From contig NC_021237.1 of assembly GCF_000397205.1 (NCBI RefSeq), forward strand, positions 5,191,501-5,255,500: a stretch of DNA of 64,000 nucleotides. Reading direction: 5' to 3'. A model generated the notes under the pieces. It ran no database searches and was not told the DNA's origin. It saw only the letters and a list, made by a program, of their open reading frames with translations. The position numbers were made by a program, and so were the translations under genes. Positions 41,294 to 51,295 of this stretch are shown here, in pieces. The stretch is from Pseudomonas protegens CHA0. GTDB lineage: Bacteria; Pseudomonadota; Gammaproteobacteria; Pseudomonadales; Pseudomonadaceae. How positions within the stretch are numbered: the first letter of the stretch is position 1; each line of letters starts with the position of its first letter.

Positions 41294-43366
41294 TCAGACC
41301 AGGCCGAGGCCGGCCAGCAGCATGTCGATCAGCTTGATCCCGGCGAAGGGTACCAGCACCCCGCCCAGGCCGTAGATCAGCAGGTTGCGGTTGAGCAGCG
41401 CCGCGGCGCCAATGGCCCGGTACTTCACCCCCTTGAGCGCCAGGGGGATGAGGAACACGATGATCAGCGCGTTGAAGATCACCGCACTGAGAATCGCCGA
41501 GTTCGGGCTGTTCAGGTGCATCACGTTCAGCGCCGCCAGTTGCGGGTAAGTGGCGACGAAGGCGGCCGGTACGATAGCAAAATACTTGGCCACGTCGTTG
41601 GCCACGCTGAAGGTGGTCAGGGCGCCGCGGGTCATGAGCATCTGCTTGCCCACTTCCACCACTTCGATCAGCTTGGTCGGGTTGCTGTCCAGGTCCACCA
41701 TGTTGCCGGCTTCCTTGGCCGCCTGGGTGCCGCTGTTCATGGCCACCGCCACGTCGGCCTGGGCCAGGGCCGGGGCGTCGTTGGTACCGTCGCCGGTCAT
41801 GGCCACCAGCTTGCCCTTGGCCTGGTAGTCGCGGATCAGTTGCAGCTTGTCCTCGGGCCGCGCTTCGGCGAGGAAATCGTCGACCCCGGCTTCCACGGCG
41901 ATGGCCGCCGCGGTCAGGCGGTTGTCGCCGGTGATCATCACGGTCTTGATGCCCATGCGCCGCAGCTCGGCGAAGCGCTCCTTGATCCCGCCCTTGACCA
42001 CGTCCTTGAGCTCCACCACGCCCAGGGCCTGGGCGCCTTCACTGACTACCAGCGGCGTACTGCCACGGCGCGAGACTTCATCGACCTTGGCCTGCAGGGC
42101 CGGCGGGAAGCTGCCGCCCTGGGCCTCGATATGCCGGCGGATGGCATCGGCCGCGCCCTTGCGGATGCTCCGGCCCTCGGGCAGGTCGACCCCGCTCATG
42201 CGGGTCTGGGCGGTGAACTGCACGAAGCTGGCGCCCAGGGCGTGAAGGTCACGCCCACGGATGTCGAACAGTTGCTTGGCCAGCACCACAATGCTCCGGC
42301 CTTCCGGGGTTTCGTCCGCCAGGGAAGCCAGTTGCGCGGCTTGCGCCAGTTCGCTGTCCTTGATCCCCGGCGCCGGCAGGAAGGCGCTGGCCTGGCGGTT
42401 GCCCAGGGTGATGGTGCCGGTCTTGTCCAGCAGCAGCACGTCCACGTCCCCCGCCGCTTCCACGGCGCGGCCGGAGGTGGCAATGACATTGGCCGACATC
42501 ATCCGGCTCATGCCCGCCACGCCGATGGCCGAGAGCAGGCCACCGATGGTGGTGGGGATCAGGCACACCAGCAGCGCCACCATCACCGTGGCGCTGATCA
42601 CACTGCCGGTGCCGCTCATGGCCACGGCAAAGATCGAGTACGGGCTCAGGGTCACGATCACCAGCAGGAACAGCAGGGTCAGGCCCACCAGGAGAATGGT
42701 CAGGGCCACCTCGTTGGGAGTCTTCTGGCGCTTGGCCGACTCCACCATGGAGATCATGCGGTCCAGGAACGACTCGCCTGGGTTGACGCTGATGCGCACC
42801 ACCAACCAGTCCGACAGCACCCGGGTGCCGCCGGTGACCGAGGAGAAATCGCCCCCGGCCTCGCGGATCACCGGTGCCGATTCACCGGTGATGGCGCTTT
42901 CGTCCACCGTGGCCACGCCTTCGATGACCTCGCCGTCCAGGGGCACCAGGTCGCCGGCCTCGATCAGCACCACCATGTCCTTGCGCAGTTCGCTGGCGGC
43001 CATGGGCAACCAGGCGGCGCCATGCCGGGGCTGTTGCAGCAGCTTGGCCAGGGTCTGGCGCTTCATGCCCTTGAGGCTCGCCGCCTGGGCCCGGCTGCGG
43101 CCCTCGGCCAGGGCTTCGGCAAAGTTGGCAAACAGCACGGTGAACCACAGCCACAGGGTGATGCTGAGGATAAAGCCGCTGGGGGCCTCCCCCTCGCCGC
43201 CCAGGGACTGGAACCACAGCAGGGTGGTGAGAAGGCTGCCCAGGTAGACCACGAACATCACCGGGTTCTTCCACTGCGCCTGGGGCAGCAGTTTCTTCAC
43301 GGCATCCAGGCACGCGGTGAGCACTAGCCCACGGTCGAACAACGCTATACGAGGGTTGCTACTCAT
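41294..43366 (-). CDS. kdpB: KdpB, ATPase subunit of the K+ pump
   Basis: The 690-residue P-type ATPase has the TGES actuator loop (160-163), the phosphorylated Asp314 in [10 protein letters not shown], and [17 protein letters not shown] in the hinge. It also has the usual seven membrane helices. It hydrolyses ATP to drive K+ uptake with KdpA and KdpC. The length is normal and no catalytic residue is missing. Confidence 0.96.
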   Translation of the reverse strand: MSSNPRIALFDRGLVLTACLDAVKKLLPQAQWKNPVMFVVYLGSLLTTLLWFQSLGGEGEAPSGFILSITLWLWFTVLFANFAEALAEGRSRAQAASLKGMKRQTLAKLLQQPRHGAAWLPMAASELRKDMVVLIEAGDLVPLDGEVIEGVATVDESAITGESAPVIREAGGDFSSVTGGTRVLSDWLVVRISVNPGESFLDRMISMVESAKRQKTPNEVALTILLVGLTLLFLLVIVTLSPYSIFAVAMSGTGSVISATVMVALLVCLIPTTIGGLLSAIGVAGMSRMMSANVIATSGRAVEAAGDVDVLLLDKTGTITLGNRQASAFLPAPGIKDSELAQAAQLASLADETPEGRSIVVLAKQLFDIRGRDLHALGASFVQFTAQTRMSGVDLPEGRSIRKGAADAIRRHIEAQGGSFPPALQAKVDEVSRRGSTPLVVSEGAQALGVVELKDVVKGGIKERFAELRRMGIKTVMITGDNRLTAAAIAVEAGVDDFLAEARPEDKLQLIRDYQAKGKLVAMTGDGTNDAPALAQADVAVAMNSGTQAAKEAGNMVDLDSNPTKLIEVVEVGKQMLMTRGALTTFSVANDVAKYFAIVPAAFVATYPQLAALNVMHLNSPNSAILSAVIFNALIIVFLIPLALKGVKYRAIGAAALLNRNLLIYGLGGVLVPFAGIKLIDMLLAGLGLV

Positions 43367-43378
43367 GATCGACGTCTC

Positions 43379-44062
43379 TTACTCACTGGCCGCAACGGGC
43401 GAGGAATGCAGGGGCGCTTGGGCATCCAGCGCCAGGTTGAGTTGCAGCACATTGACCCGGGGCTCGCCCAGCAGGCCGAAGGTGCGGCTTTCGCTGTGCG
43501 CCTGCAGCAGCATCAGCACGTCCACGGCGGCCATTTGCCGCTGGCGGGCCACCCGGTTCAGTTGCAGCCGGGCGTTGGCCAGGGAGATGTGCGGGTCCAG
43601 GCCGGAGGCCGAGGCGGTCACTGCGTCCACTGGCACCGGCATGTCTGCCGCCAGGCCATTGAGCTGGCGATAGGCGCTGACCCGCGCGGCCACGCTGTCC
43701 ACCAGCTTCTGGCTGGTGGGGCCCAGGTTGCTGGCGCCGCTGGCCCCGGCGTTGTAGGGCTGGGGCACACTCTTGCTCGGGTCCAGCGGATCGCTGCCCA
43801 GGGTCATGCTCGGGCGGCCCTGGAAATACTCCGGGCGGTCGAACGCCTGGCCGATCAGCGCCGAGCCCACGACCCGGCCATCACGCTGCACCAGACTGCC
43901 CTGGGCCTGGAACGGAAACAGCAGGTTGGCCAACCCCGTGGTAACCAGCGGATAGGCCAGCCCGGTGAGCAGCATGAAGAACACCGCCGACACCAGCACC
44001 GGGCGCAACAGGCCCTTGAACAACAGCGCGGTGGCGCCCTGGGTTTGCATTTGCGTAGTCAT
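43379..44062 (-). CDS. kdpC: KdpC, accessory subunit of the K+ pump
   Basis: The 227-residue protein has one N-terminal membrane helix (about 17-42) and the KdpC periplasmic region with GRPSMTLGSDPLDPSKSVPQ and the conserved PVDAVTASASGLDPHIS near 150. A C-terminal LNVLQLNLALD segment follows. It bridges KdpA and KdpB. The ATG at 44062 is preferred to a GTG one codon upstream. It is some 30 residues longer than E. coli KdpC. Confidence 0.95.
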   Translation of the reverse strand: MTTQMQTQGATALLFKGLLRPVLVSAVFFMLLTGLAYPLVTTGLANLLFPFQAQGSLVQRDGRVVGSALIGQAFDRPEYFQGRPSMTLGSDPLDPSKSVPQPYNAGASGASNLGPTSQKLVDSVAARVSAYRQLNGLAADMPVPVDAVTASASGLDPHISLANARLQLNRVARQRQMAAVDVLMLLQAHSESRTFGLLGEPRVNVLQLNLALDAQAPLHSSPVAASE

Positions 44063-44071
44063 CACAACCCC

Positions 44072-45778
44072 TTACTTGTAGGTCTGGCCGGCGAGCAACT
44101 GCAGTTGCTCCACCAGCGGGCCGAGCGCGAGGGCCGGCAGGAAAGTCAGGCCACCGACCACCAGCACCACGAACACCACCAGCAACATGAACAGCGGCGT
44201 GGCGGTGGGAATGGTGCCGGCACCGGCCGGGATGTTCTTTTTCGCCGCCAGGGAACCGGCCACGGCCAGCATCGGCAGCATGGTGAAGAAGCGCCCCATG
44301 AGCATCGCCAGGCCAATGGTGGTGTTGAAGAACGGTGTATTGGCGTTCAGGCCGGCAAACGCCGAACCGTTGTTGGCGGTGCCCGAGGCGTAGGCGTAGA
44401 GCACCTCGCTGAAGCCATGGGGGCCCAGATTGTTGAGGCTGTTGAGAGTGCCCGGCCACAGTGCCGCCAGGGCGGTGAAACCGAGGATGCAGATCGGGTG
44501 CGCGAGCACCGAGAGCATCACCAGCTTGATCTCCCGGGCCTCGATCTTCTTGCCGAGGAACTCAGGGCTGCGGCCGATCATCATGCCCACCAGGAACACC
44601 GTCAGCAGGGCGTACTGGATCAGGTTGATAAAGCCCACGCCGTCGCCGCCGAACACACAGTTGAGCATCATCTGCGCCAGGGGCACGAAGCCGCCCATGG
44701 GGGTCAGCGAGTCGTGCATGGCATTCACCGAACCGGTGGTGGCGCCGGTGGTGGTGGTGACGAACAGCGCGGTGTCGGCAATGCCGAAGCGCAGCTCCTT
44801 GCCTTCCATGTTGCCGCCGCTCTGGGTCTCCGACATCTGCTGGTCGGCACCGGCCTGGGTCAGCAGCGGGTTACCGCCCTGCTCCGCGGTGAAGACAATC
44901 GCCAGGAAGCCGATGAACATCACCAGGAAAGTGCCGAAGAACACCCAGCCCTGACGCCGACGCAGCAGCATGCTGCCGAAGGCGTAGGTCAGCGCCGAAG
45001 GGATCAGCAACATGCTGAGGATGTGCAGGACGTTGGTCAGCGGCGTCGGATTCTCGAACGGGTGGGCGGCGTTCATGCTGAAAAAGCCGCCACCGTTGGT
45101 GCCGATGTGCTTGATGGACTCGAAACTGGCCACGGCGCCGACGATCAGTTGCTGCTGGGCGCCTTCCAAGGTGGTGGCCAGGGCCTGGGAGTTGAGGGTC
45201 TGAGGCATGCCCTGCCAGACATAGACCAGGGCCATGATCAGGCACAAAGGCAGCATCACTCGGTACAGGGTTCGGGTGAAATCCACCCAGTAGTTGCCCA
45301 GGTCCGCCGAGCTGGAACGGCTCAGCCCACGAATGAAACCGGCTGCCGCCACCACGCCGGCGGTGGCGCCGACGAACATCAGGAAGGTGATCACTGCCAT
45401 CTGGCTGAAGTTCGACAGGCTGCTTTCACCTGAGTACGCCTGCCAGTTGGTGTTGGTGATAAAGGACGCGGCGGTGTTGAACGCCAGGTCCGGGGTCTGC
45501 GCCGCCAGCCCCAGGGGGTTGAGCGGTGTGCTGCCTTGCAGGCGCAGCAGCAGGTAGCCCAGCAGCATCATCGCCGCATTGGACAGCAGCAGGGCCGAGC
45601 CATAGCGGGCCCAGCCCATGGTTTCAGCCGGGTCGATCCCCAGCAGGCGGTAGGTGGCACGCTCCGCCAAGGCGTGGCCACGGCCGCTGAAGACCCGGGC
45701 CAGCCATTGGCCCATCAGCGCGGCCAGCCCGGTCATCAGGCCGAGGATCACCGCGTATTCCAGCACAGTACTCAACAT
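44072..45778 (-). CDS. kdpA: KdpA, K+-binding channel subunit
   Basis: The 568-residue membrane protein has the four selectivity-filter-like repeats of KdpA ([80 protein letters not shown]). Ten membrane helices are expected. It binds and translocates K+. The spacing to the upstream small ORF is 13 bases, with CGGAG as its ribosome-binding site. Confidence 0.96.
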   Translation of the reverse strand: MLSTVLEYAVILGLMTGLAALMGQWLARVFSGRGHALAERATYRLLGIDPAETMGWARYGSALLLSNAAMMLLGYLLLRLQGSTPLNPLGLAAQTPDLAFNTAASFITNTNWQAYSGESSLSNFSQMAVITFLMFVGATAGVVAAAGFIRGLSRSSSADLGNYWVDFTRTLYRVMLPLCLIMALVYVWQGMPQTLNSQALATTLEGAQQQLIVGAVASFESIKHIGTNGGGFFSMNAAHPFENPTPLTNVLHILSMLLIPSALTYAFGSMLLRRRQGWVFFGTFLVMFIGFLAIVFTAEQGGNPLLTQAGADQQMSETQSGGNMEGKELRFGIADTALFVTTTTGATTGSVNAMHDSLTPMGGFVPLAQMMLNCVFGGDGVGFINLIQYALLTVFLVGMMIGRSPEFLGKKIEAREIKLVMLSVLAHPICILGFTALAALWPGTLNSLNNLGPHGFSEVLYAYASGTANNGSAFAGLNANTPFFNTTIGLAMLMGRFFTMLPMLAVAGSLAAKKNIPAGAGTIPTATPLFMLLVVFVVLVVGGLTFLPALALGPLVEQLQLLAGQTYK

Positions 45779-45791
45779 GTCGATGCTCCGT

Positions 45792-45875
45792 TCAAATCTT
45801 GCCCATGGCGACGATGACCAGGGCCGTCAACACAAAGAACCCCAGGGTCAGGCCCACGAAGATCAGGTCGAACAT
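45792..45875 (-). CDS. 27-residue membrane peptide between kdpF and kdpA
   Basis: This ORF encodes one hydrophobic helix ([20 protein letters not shown], then IVAMGKI). The ATG has AAAGGA nine bases upstream. It lies directly before kdpA in the kdp operon, a position in which many genomes carry a tiny membrane gene; automatic annotation may call it KdpF. Its sequence is less like E. coli KdpF than the ORF at 45946-46044, so I leave it unnamed. Confidence 0.7.
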   Translation of the reverse strand: MFDLIFVGLTLGFFVLTALVIVAMGKI

Positions 45876-45945
45876 GGCTGGTTTCCTTTCTGGTAGATGC
45901 CCGGACGGGCGAATGAAAGTGGGTGGCAGTTGCTGCGTGCGGTCA

Positions 45946-46044
45946 TCAGAATTTCTCGGCACGGATCAGCGCATAACCCAGGTAGGCAAACAGCAGCACG
46001 GCGCACAAACCACTGGCGCCGTAGATGAATGGCAGTGTCAGCAA
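45946..46044 (-). CDS. kdpF: KdpF-like 32-residue membrane peptide (TTG start)
   Basis: From a TTG at 46044, preceded by GGGGAG, the frame encodes a single helix and ends FAYLGYALIRAEKF. E. coli KdpF ends GYLVYALINAEAF, so the C-terminal pattern is conserved. KdpF is a small lipid-like subunit that stabilises the KdpFABC complex. It would be the first gene of the kdp operon. Confidence 0.65.
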   Translation of the reverse strand: MLTLPFIYGASGLCAVLLFAYLGYALIRAEKF

Positions 46045-46225
46045 GGCAGCTCTCCCCTTAATGCTCAAAGGCGGTGCCGGGAGCGCAAAGCGCAACCCGG
46101 GCACGGCCGGTCAGGGCACCCGCGACGGGCGCCGGCAGGGAGTCGGGAACGCCTCGTCCACCGCTCTCCTCTGCGCCACGCAGGTTAGGTGAGGGCGCAT
46201 CAAGGTCGGGCACTGATTGCCGGGG

Positions 46226-46247
46226 GCGGCATTAAGACGGCGTAAAG
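46226..46247 (-). promoter_or_regulatory. Candidate KdpE binding site
   Basis: On the minus strand CTTTACGCCGT is followed directly by CTTAATGCCGC, an 11-bp direct repeat matching at eight positions. OmpR-type regulators bind such tandem 11-bp repeats. It lies about 180 bases before the first kdp ORF. This is a structural argument only. Confidence 0.4.
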
Positions 46248-46301
46248 ATTGCGGCGGTGCGGGGCGGGAGAATCGGGGACGGGACAGCGCCCCCGAGGGG
46301 G

Positions 46302-46790
46302 TCATTCACTTTTCAGGGGCAGCCAGATTTCCAGTACCCCGGTGCCGGCCTGGGGGTTGAAGTCGGCGCTGTAGCGCTCGAATTCCGGGGCATCGGCGGC
46401 CTCTCGACCCGACTGGGGCAGCCAGGTGTTCCAGATGTAGTCGAAGGTCCGGGGCAAGTCCTGCAAGGCGCCGCCATGCTCGAACACCGCATAGTGCTGC
46501 GGCTGCACCTCGATCCAGCGATAGCGCTCGGGCAGATCGTCGAGCTTGCTGATCTCGACCCCGGCGATGTACTCGAAGCCGCCCTGGCCGTCGGGGTTGC
46601 AGCAGATGCCATAGGTCTTGCGGTCGACCTGCCCCGGCACCTTGCCAATGTGCGGCACAAAGCGCTGCCACAGCAGGCCGATGTCCTGGCGAGTGGCAGG
46701 AGTGAATCGTTCGCCGAGGCCGGCGATCAGCAAAAAACGCTCCCTTTCGAAGCGCGGTTCTGGGCCTCTGCCCTGTTCTTGCTCATCCAT
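46302..46790 (-). CDS. GyrI-like / AraC effector-binding domain protein
   Basis: The 162-residue protein has the GyrI-like small-molecule-binding pattern (TYGICCNPDGQGGFEYIAGV, then RYRWIEVQPQHYAVFEHGGA, and a final FEIWLPLK-type strand, here VLEIWLPLK). Such domains bind drugs or metabolites and can buffer toxic compounds. The ATG at 46790 has AGGAG upstream. It is transcribed in the same direction as the LysE exporter upstream, 70 bases apart, so they may form a unit. Confidence 0.83.
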   Translation of the reverse strand: MDEQEQGRGPEPRFERERFLLIAGLGERFTPATRQDIGLLWQRFVPHIGKVPGQVDRKTYGICCNPDGQGGFEYIAGVEISKLDDLPERYRWIEVQPQHYAVFEHGGALQDLPRTFDYIWNTWLPQSGREAADAPEFERYSADFNPQAGTGVLEIWLPLKSE

Positions 46791-46859
46791 GAATGCCACT
46801 CCTGCCGCAGAAAAGATGGGTTCGGCACGAAGTATAGAAGCCAATAGCCAAGGCCAGGA

Positions 46860-47525
46860 TCAGAGCGCCGGAAGGTCTGCCGCGCCCGTACCAAGGATGA
46901 ACTCCTGGTAGCCGGATAGAATCACGTACACCGCGAAATAGCAGAAGATCGCCGCAGATGCCAGGTAGGAATAGCGCAACAGCTTGTCCCCCAGCAGCTT
47001 GCCGCCCTGGGTCGCGGCCAGGCACAGGCCCAGGGTCCAGACCAGCCCGGCACAGAAAAAGCCGGCCAGGAACAATCCCGAATCGGCAATCCCACCGCCC
47101 CCGGATCGGGCAATCAGGGTGCCGCCCACGGCAGCGAACCAGAGGATCGCACTGGGGGACGACATGGCCAGGAAGATCCCGCGAAAAAACTCCCGGCGCG
47201 GCGAGCCTTGGTCCGCCTCCCCGGCGGTGGCCAGCACCGCGCTGTGATGGAGGGCGGCGTAGATCATCTTCGCCGCGAAGTACACCAGCAGGGCCGAACC
47301 GCCGATCCACAGCACCCAGCGCACGCTTTGGTATTGCAACAGCACGGTCATCCCGGCCAGGGCCAGCAGCGCATAGATCAGGTCACCGACACAGGTCCCC
47401 AGGCCCAGGCAGAAGCCCTGGAAATAACCCCGTTGCATGGCCAGGGTAATCATCGCGATATTGGCCACGCCGATGTCCAGGCACAGCGAAAGGCTCAACA
47501 AGAAGCCGCTGGTAAACTCCATCAT
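46860..47525 (-). CDS. LysE-family exporter
   Basis: The 221-residue protein has six membrane helices and family marks at the N-terminus ([36 protein letters not shown]) and centre ([20 protein letters not shown]). LysE/RhtB proteins export amino acids and similar metabolites; the substrate is unknown. A second ATG one codon later is possible. It is divergent from alaC across 276 bases with no clear ORF. Confidence 0.87.
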   Translation of the reverse strand: MMEFTSGFLLSLSLCLDIGVANIAMITLAMQRGYFQGFCLGLGTCVGDLIYALLALAGMTVLLQYQSVRWVLWIGGSALLVYFAAKMIYAALHHSAVLATAGEADQGSPRREFFRGIFLAMSSPSAILWFAAVGGTLIARSGGGGIADSGLFLAGFFCAGLVWTLGLCLAATQGGKLLGDKLLRYSYLASAAIFCYFAVYVILSGYQEFILGTGAADLPAL

Positions 47526-47801
47526 TCATCCCGTTTGCTGCTGTTGTTCGAAGAGGGGCGAGGTGCGAGGAGCCCGGAAAAGCCGGGCCGGCTGAGGCAG
47601 CTCACAGCCCCTGCAGGCAAGAAGCGTGCACGTTATAGCGGCAAATCCTGCACCCTCGCAAATCCGCCCGGCGCACCAAAAATAATTTTCCGCGCCTCTG
47701 GACAAGCCGGCGGCGGCGCCCGTATCGTCTGCCCCGCAGGCCACCGCAGTGGCCAACGTCGCTCGGACGGTTCCGGGCGCTTACGTCTTTTCGAGGCAAC
47801 A

Positions 47802-49013
47802 ATGGCCGAACAAGGTTCGCCGCGCCGCTTTGCGCGCATCGATCGTCTTCCCCCCTATGTTTTCAATATCACTGCCGAGCTGAAGATGGCTGCGCGTCGG
47901 CGCGGCGAAGACATCATCGACTTGAGCATGGGTAACCCCGACGGCCCTACCCCGCCGCATATCGTCGAGAAACTGGTCACCGTCGCCCAGCGCGAAGACA
48001 CCCACGGCTACTCCACCTCCAAGGGCATTCCGCGGCTGCGCCGGGCGATTTCCCGCTGGTACAAGGACCGCTACGAGGTCGATATCGACCCGGAAAGCGA
48101 AGCCATCGTCACCATCGGATCCAAGGAAGGCCTGGCGCACCTGATGCTGGCCACCCTGGACCAGGGCGACACGGTGCTGGTGCCCAACCCCAGCTACCCG
48201 ATCCACATCTACGGCGCGGTCATCGCCGGCGCCCAGGTGCGCTCGGTGCCGCTGGTGCCCGGGGTGGATTTCTTCGCCGAGCTGGAGCGGGCCATCCGCG
48301 GTTCGATCCCCAAGCCGAAGATGATGATCCTCGGCTTCCCGTCCAACCCCACCGCCCAGTGCGTGGAGCTGGACTTCTTCGAACGAGTGATCGCCCTGGC
48401 CAAGCAGTACGACGTGCTGGTGATCCATGACCTGGCCTACGCCGATATCGTCTACGACGGCTGGAAAGCCCCGTCGATCATGCAGGTGCCGGGCGCCAAG
48501 GACATCGCGGTGGAGTTCTTCACCCTGTCCAAGAGCTACAACATGGCCGGCTGGCGCATCGGCTTCATGGTGGGCAACCCGGAACTGGTCAGCGCCCTGG
48601 CGCGGATCAAGAGCTACCACGACTACGGCACCTTCACCCCGTTGCAGGTGGCGGCGATTGCCGCCCTGGAAGGCGACCAGCAATGCGTGCGCGACATTGC
48701 CGAACAGTACCGGCAGCGGCGCAACGTGCTGGTCAAGGGCCTGCACGAACTGGGCTGGATGGTGGAGAACCCCAAGGCCTCGATGTACGTCTGGGCCAAA
48801 ATTCCCGAGGCCTACGCGCACCTGGGCTCCCTGGAGTTCGCCAAGAAGCTGCTGGCCGAGGCCAAGGTCTGCGTCTCGCCGGGGGTGGGTTTTGGTGAGT
48901 ACGGCGACGATCACGTGCGCTTCGCCCTGATCGAAAACCAGGACCGGATTCGCCAGGCAGTGCGCGGCATCCGCGGCATGTTCCGCGCTGACGGGCTGGC
49001 ACCGAAAAGCTGA
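47802..49013 (+). CDS. alaC: Alanine transaminase AlaC (PLP-dependent)
   Basis: The 403-residue class I aminotransferase has the PLP lysine K244 in [15 protein letters not shown], with SNPTAQ (181-186) and [12 protein letters not shown] (209-220) contacting the cofactor. The C-terminal [16 protein letters not shown] and the N-terminal [15 protein letters not shown] match AlaC, which makes alanine from pyruvate and glutamate. The ATG at 47802 is preferred to the much longer upstream frame. A strong terminator follows. Confidence 0.92.
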   Translation: MAEQGSPRRFARIDRLPPYVFNITAELKMAARRRGEDIIDLSMGNPDGPTPPHIVEKLVTVAQREDTHGYSTSKGIPRLRRAISRWYKDRYEVDIDPESEAIVTIGSKEGLAHLMLATLDQGDTVLVPNPSYPIHIYGAVIAGAQVRSVPLVPGVDFFAELERAIRGSIPKPKMMILGFPSNPTAQCVELDFFERVIALAKQYDVLVIHDLAYADIVYDGWKAPSIMQVPGAKDIAVEFFTLSKSYNMAGWRIGFMVGNPELVSALARIKSYHDYGTFTPLQVAAIAALEGDQQCVRDIAEQYRQRRNVLVKGLHELGWMVENPKASMYVWAKIPEAYAHLGSLEFAKKLLAEAKVCVSPGVGFGEYGDDHVRFALIENQDRIRQAVRGIRGMFRADGLAPKS

Positions 49014-49023
49014 GATGGCTTGA

Positions 49024-49061
49024 GCCACAAAAAAACCGCAGCGATGCGGTTTTTTTGTGGC
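49024..49061. terminator. Strong factor-independent terminator after alaC
   Basis: CCACAAAAAAACCGCA and TGCGGTTTTTTTGTGG form a perfect 16-bp stem with a GCGA loop and a T-run on each side. It should terminate alaC and the convergent gluconate permease gene. Confidence 0.92.
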
Positions 49062-49077
49062 CGTGCTATCGGTGTTT

Positions 49078-49099
49078 CGCGGGCAAGCCCGCTCCTACG
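49078..49099. repeat. REP-like palindrome
   Basis: CGCGGGCAAGCCCGCTCCTA plus CG is a variant of the GAGCCGGC-type REP in which GCCGGC is replaced by GCCCGC. It lies between the terminator and the end of the permease gene. Confidence 0.7.
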
Positions 49100-49109
49100 G
49101 GTGAAGCTC

Positions 49110-50462
49110 TTAAACCACCAACGACAGCAGCAGGATAAAGATCAGGCCCACCACCGAAAGGATGGTTTCCATCGCCGTCCAGGTCTTGAACGTCTCGGCC
49201 ACGGTCATGTTGAAGTACTGCTTGACCAGCCAGAACCCGGCGTCGTTGACGTGGGACAGGATCAGCGAGCCGGCGCCGGTGGCCAGCACCAGCAGCTCGC
49301 GGTTGACCCCGGGGATCATCCCCACCACCGGCACCACGATGCCGGCACCGGTGATGGTGGCCACGGTGGCCGAACCGGTGGCGATACGGATCACCGCCGC
49401 CACCAGCCACGCCAGGAGGATCGGCGAGATCTGCGCATTGACCGCCATATGGCCGATCACGTCACCCACGCCGCTGGTCACCAGCATCTGCTTGAAGCCG
49501 CCACCGGCACCGATGATCAGGATGATCGCCGCGGTCGGCGCCAGGCTGGCATCCAACAGTTTGAGAATCTGCTTGGAACCGATGCCCTGCTTGTAGCCGA
49601 AGGTGTACAGCGACAGCAGCAGCGCCAGCAGCAAGGCGGTGATCGGGTGGCCGATCATGTCCATCCAGATGCGGAAGAAGTGTCCGTCCGGCAGCGCCAC
49701 GTCGGCGAAGGTCTTGAGCAGCATCAGGAACACCGGCAGCAGCACGGTCACCAGGGTCACGCTGAAGCTGGGCAACTGGGCGGCCTGGGGCTCGCGGGCC
49801 AGTTGGTCCACCAGTTCCTGGGACGGATTGCCGGGAATGTACTTGGCAATGAAAGTGCCGTAGATCGGCCCGGCGATGATCGCCGTGGGCAGCGCCACGA
49901 TCAGCCCATACAGGATGGTCTTGCCGATGTCGGCGCCGAACACGCCGATGGCCAGCAGCGGCCCCGGGTGCGGCGGCACCAGACCGTGCACCGCCGACAG
50001 GCCGGCCAGCAGCGGAATGCCGATCTTGATCAGCGACACCCCGGTACGCCGGGCAACGATGAACACCAGCGGAATCAGCAGCACGAAGCCGATCTCGAAG
50101 AACAGCGGGATGCCCACCAGGAAGGCGGCGAACATCATCGCCCACTGCACCCGCTCCTTGCCGAACGAGCGGATCAGGGTCTGGGCGATCTGATCGGCGC
50201 CACCGGACTCGGCCATCATCTTGCCGAGCATGGTACCCAGGGCCAGGATGATGCCGACAAAACCGAGCACGCCACCAAAGCCGTCCTGGAACGCCTTGAT
50301 GATCTTGTCCACCGGCATGCCCGACGTCAGGCCGAGGAAACCCGCGGCGATGATCAGAGCGATGAAGGGGTGCAGCTTGAATCGGGTGATCAACACGATC
50401 AGCCCGATGATAGTGACCACTGCATCAACCAGCAGATAGGTCTCTTGGGACATGCCAAACAT
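49110..50462 (-). CDS. gntT: Gluconate permease (GntP family)
   Basis: The 450-residue permease has about twelve membrane helices and the GntP pattern GFVGIILALGTMLGKMMAES, VGIPLFFEIGFVLLIPLVF, and the late ATGSATVATITGAGIVVP. The C-terminus has LSHVNDAGFWLVKQYFNMTV. It takes up D-gluconate. It lies near gntK and gntR in a regulated module, with its own GntR operator and a Crc-type motif in the leader. The start follows CCGGAGG. Confidence 0.92.
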   Translation of the reverse strand: MFGMSQETYLLVDAVVTIIGLIVLITRFKLHPFIALIIAAGFLGLTSGMPVDKIIKAFQDGFGGVLGFVGIILALGTMLGKMMAESGGADQIAQTLIRSFGKERVQWAMMFAAFLVGIPLFFEIGFVLLIPLVFIVARRTGVSLIKIGIPLLAGLSAVHGLVPPHPGPLLAIGVFGADIGKTILYGLIVALPTAIIAGPIYGTFIAKYIPGNPSQELVDQLAREPQAAQLPSFSVTLVTVLLPVFLMLLKTFADVALPDGHFFRIWMDMIGHPITALLLALLLSLYTFGYKQGIGSKQILKLLDASLAPTAAIILIIGAGGGFKQMLVTSGVGDVIGHMAVNAQISPILLAWLVAAVIRIATGSATVATITGAGIVVPVVGMIPGVNRELLVLATGAGSLILSHVNDAGFWLVKQYFNMTVAETFKTWTAMETILSVVGLIFILLLSLVV

Positions 50463-50477
50463 GGGATTGCCTCCGGT

Positions 50478-50488
50478 TTGTTGTTTTT
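50478..50488 (-). promoter_or_regulatory. Crc/Hfq catabolite-repression motif in gntT leader
   Basis: The minus-strand RNA reads AAAAACAACAA immediately before the ribosome-binding site CCGGAGG of the permease. This matches the AANAANAA catabolite-activity motif at which Hfq and Crc block translation in Pseudomonas. Gluconate uptake is a known type of Crc target. Confidence 0.7.
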
Positions 50489-50521
50489 ATTAAAGCGTTA
50501 AAAACAAGGGCCGAGTGGGAT

Positions 50522-50532
50522 AGCGCTACCTT
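50522..50532. promoter_or_regulatory. GntR operator core, gntT side
   Basis: AGCGCTACCTT, preceded by T; on the minus strand AAGGTAGCGCT. It is one of three identical 11-mers in the locus and lies 60 bases upstream of the gntT start. P. aeruginosa GntR is reported to bind AC-N-AAG-N-TAGCGCT, whose core this matches. Confidence 0.75.
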
Positions 50533-50546
50533 TTTCGAGCCAGCAC

Positions 50547-51080
50547 TTAATGTGAAGGTTCCAGGCCATGCTCCAGCCACCATTGGTTGGCCAGTTCGGC
50601 CAGGCGCTGGACGCTCAGGGTGCTGGCATCCAGGGCCAGGGTGAGCGGCTCCCCCACCGGGGATTCGAGAGTGGCGAACTGACTGTCGATCAGGGTCGAA
50701 GGCATGAAATGCCCTGGCCGGTGCGCCACACGGTCGGCGGCGACTGCCGGTGTCAGTTCGAGAAAGACAAAGCCCAGGCCGGGCGTGGCGGCGCGCAGGC
50801 GCTCGCGGTACTTGCGCTTGAGCGCCGAGCAGGTCAGTACCGGGTGCTGGCCGGCGGCCAGGGCACGACGCAGTTCATCGCACAGGCTGTCGAGCCAGCC
50901 GGCACGGTCTTCGTCGTCGAGGGGAATGCCGGCACTCATCTTGGCGATGTTCGCCGCCGGGTGGAAGGTATCGCCTTCAATGGCCATGGCGCCGCTGCGC
51001 TGGCACAGGGCCTGACTGACACTGGACTTGCCGCAGCCGGCAACACCCATGATGACCAGGGCGGTGATGGGTTGACTCAT
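50547..51080 (-). CDS. gntK: Gluconokinase
   Basis: The 177-residue kinase has the Walker A loop GVAGCGKSS (12-20), the gluconate-contact region EGDTFHPAANIAKMSAGIPL and LTCSALKRKYRERLR. It phosphorylates D-gluconate to 6-phosphogluconate, feeding the Entner-Doudoroff pathway. An operator core lies 22 bases upstream of its start and another between its stop and gntT. Confidence 0.95.
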   Translation of the reverse strand: MSQPITALVIMGVAGCGKSSVSQALCQRSGAMAIEGDTFHPAANIAKMSAGIPLDDEDRAGWLDSLCDELRRALAAGQHPVLTCSALKRKYRERLRAATPGLGFVFLELTPAVAADRVAHRPGHFMPSTLIDSQFATLESPVGEPLTLALDASTLSVQRLAELANQWWLEHGLEPSH

Positions 51081-51101
51081 GAAACACCTCAGCGCGCAGA
51101 C

Positions 51102-51112
51102 AGCGCTACCTT
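51102..51112. promoter_or_regulatory. GntR operator core, gntK side
   Basis: AGCGCTACCTT preceded by AC; 22 bases upstream of the gntK start. This copy shares 13 bases (ACAGCGCTACCTT) with the copy at 51253-51263. Confidence 0.75.
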
Positions 51113-51252
51113 CGCAAATAAAAAATCTAGTACAAAAACAGTGTCTGCCGACGCCTTCTTGTCATTTTTGTGGGTTGCCGCGTATATAGTCCGCCAAACC
51201 AAAGAGCGAGGGTCAGGCACACCTCGCTCACGCATTGCAGCTGTTTCAGGAC

Positions 51253-51263
51253 AGCGCTACCTT
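51253..51263. promoter_or_regulatory. GntR operator core, gntR side
   Basis: AGCGCTACCTT preceded by AC, 33 bases before the gntR start. It supports autoregulation of gntR. Confidence 0.75.
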
Positions 51264-51295
51264 AGAGACTTGAATTTTGTTTGGCAAGCCGTCTG

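Noticed and set aside
47208..47801. N-terminal extension of alaC by about 200 codons
   Set aside because: It overlaps the LysE gene antisense; AlaC begins at 47802 by family length.
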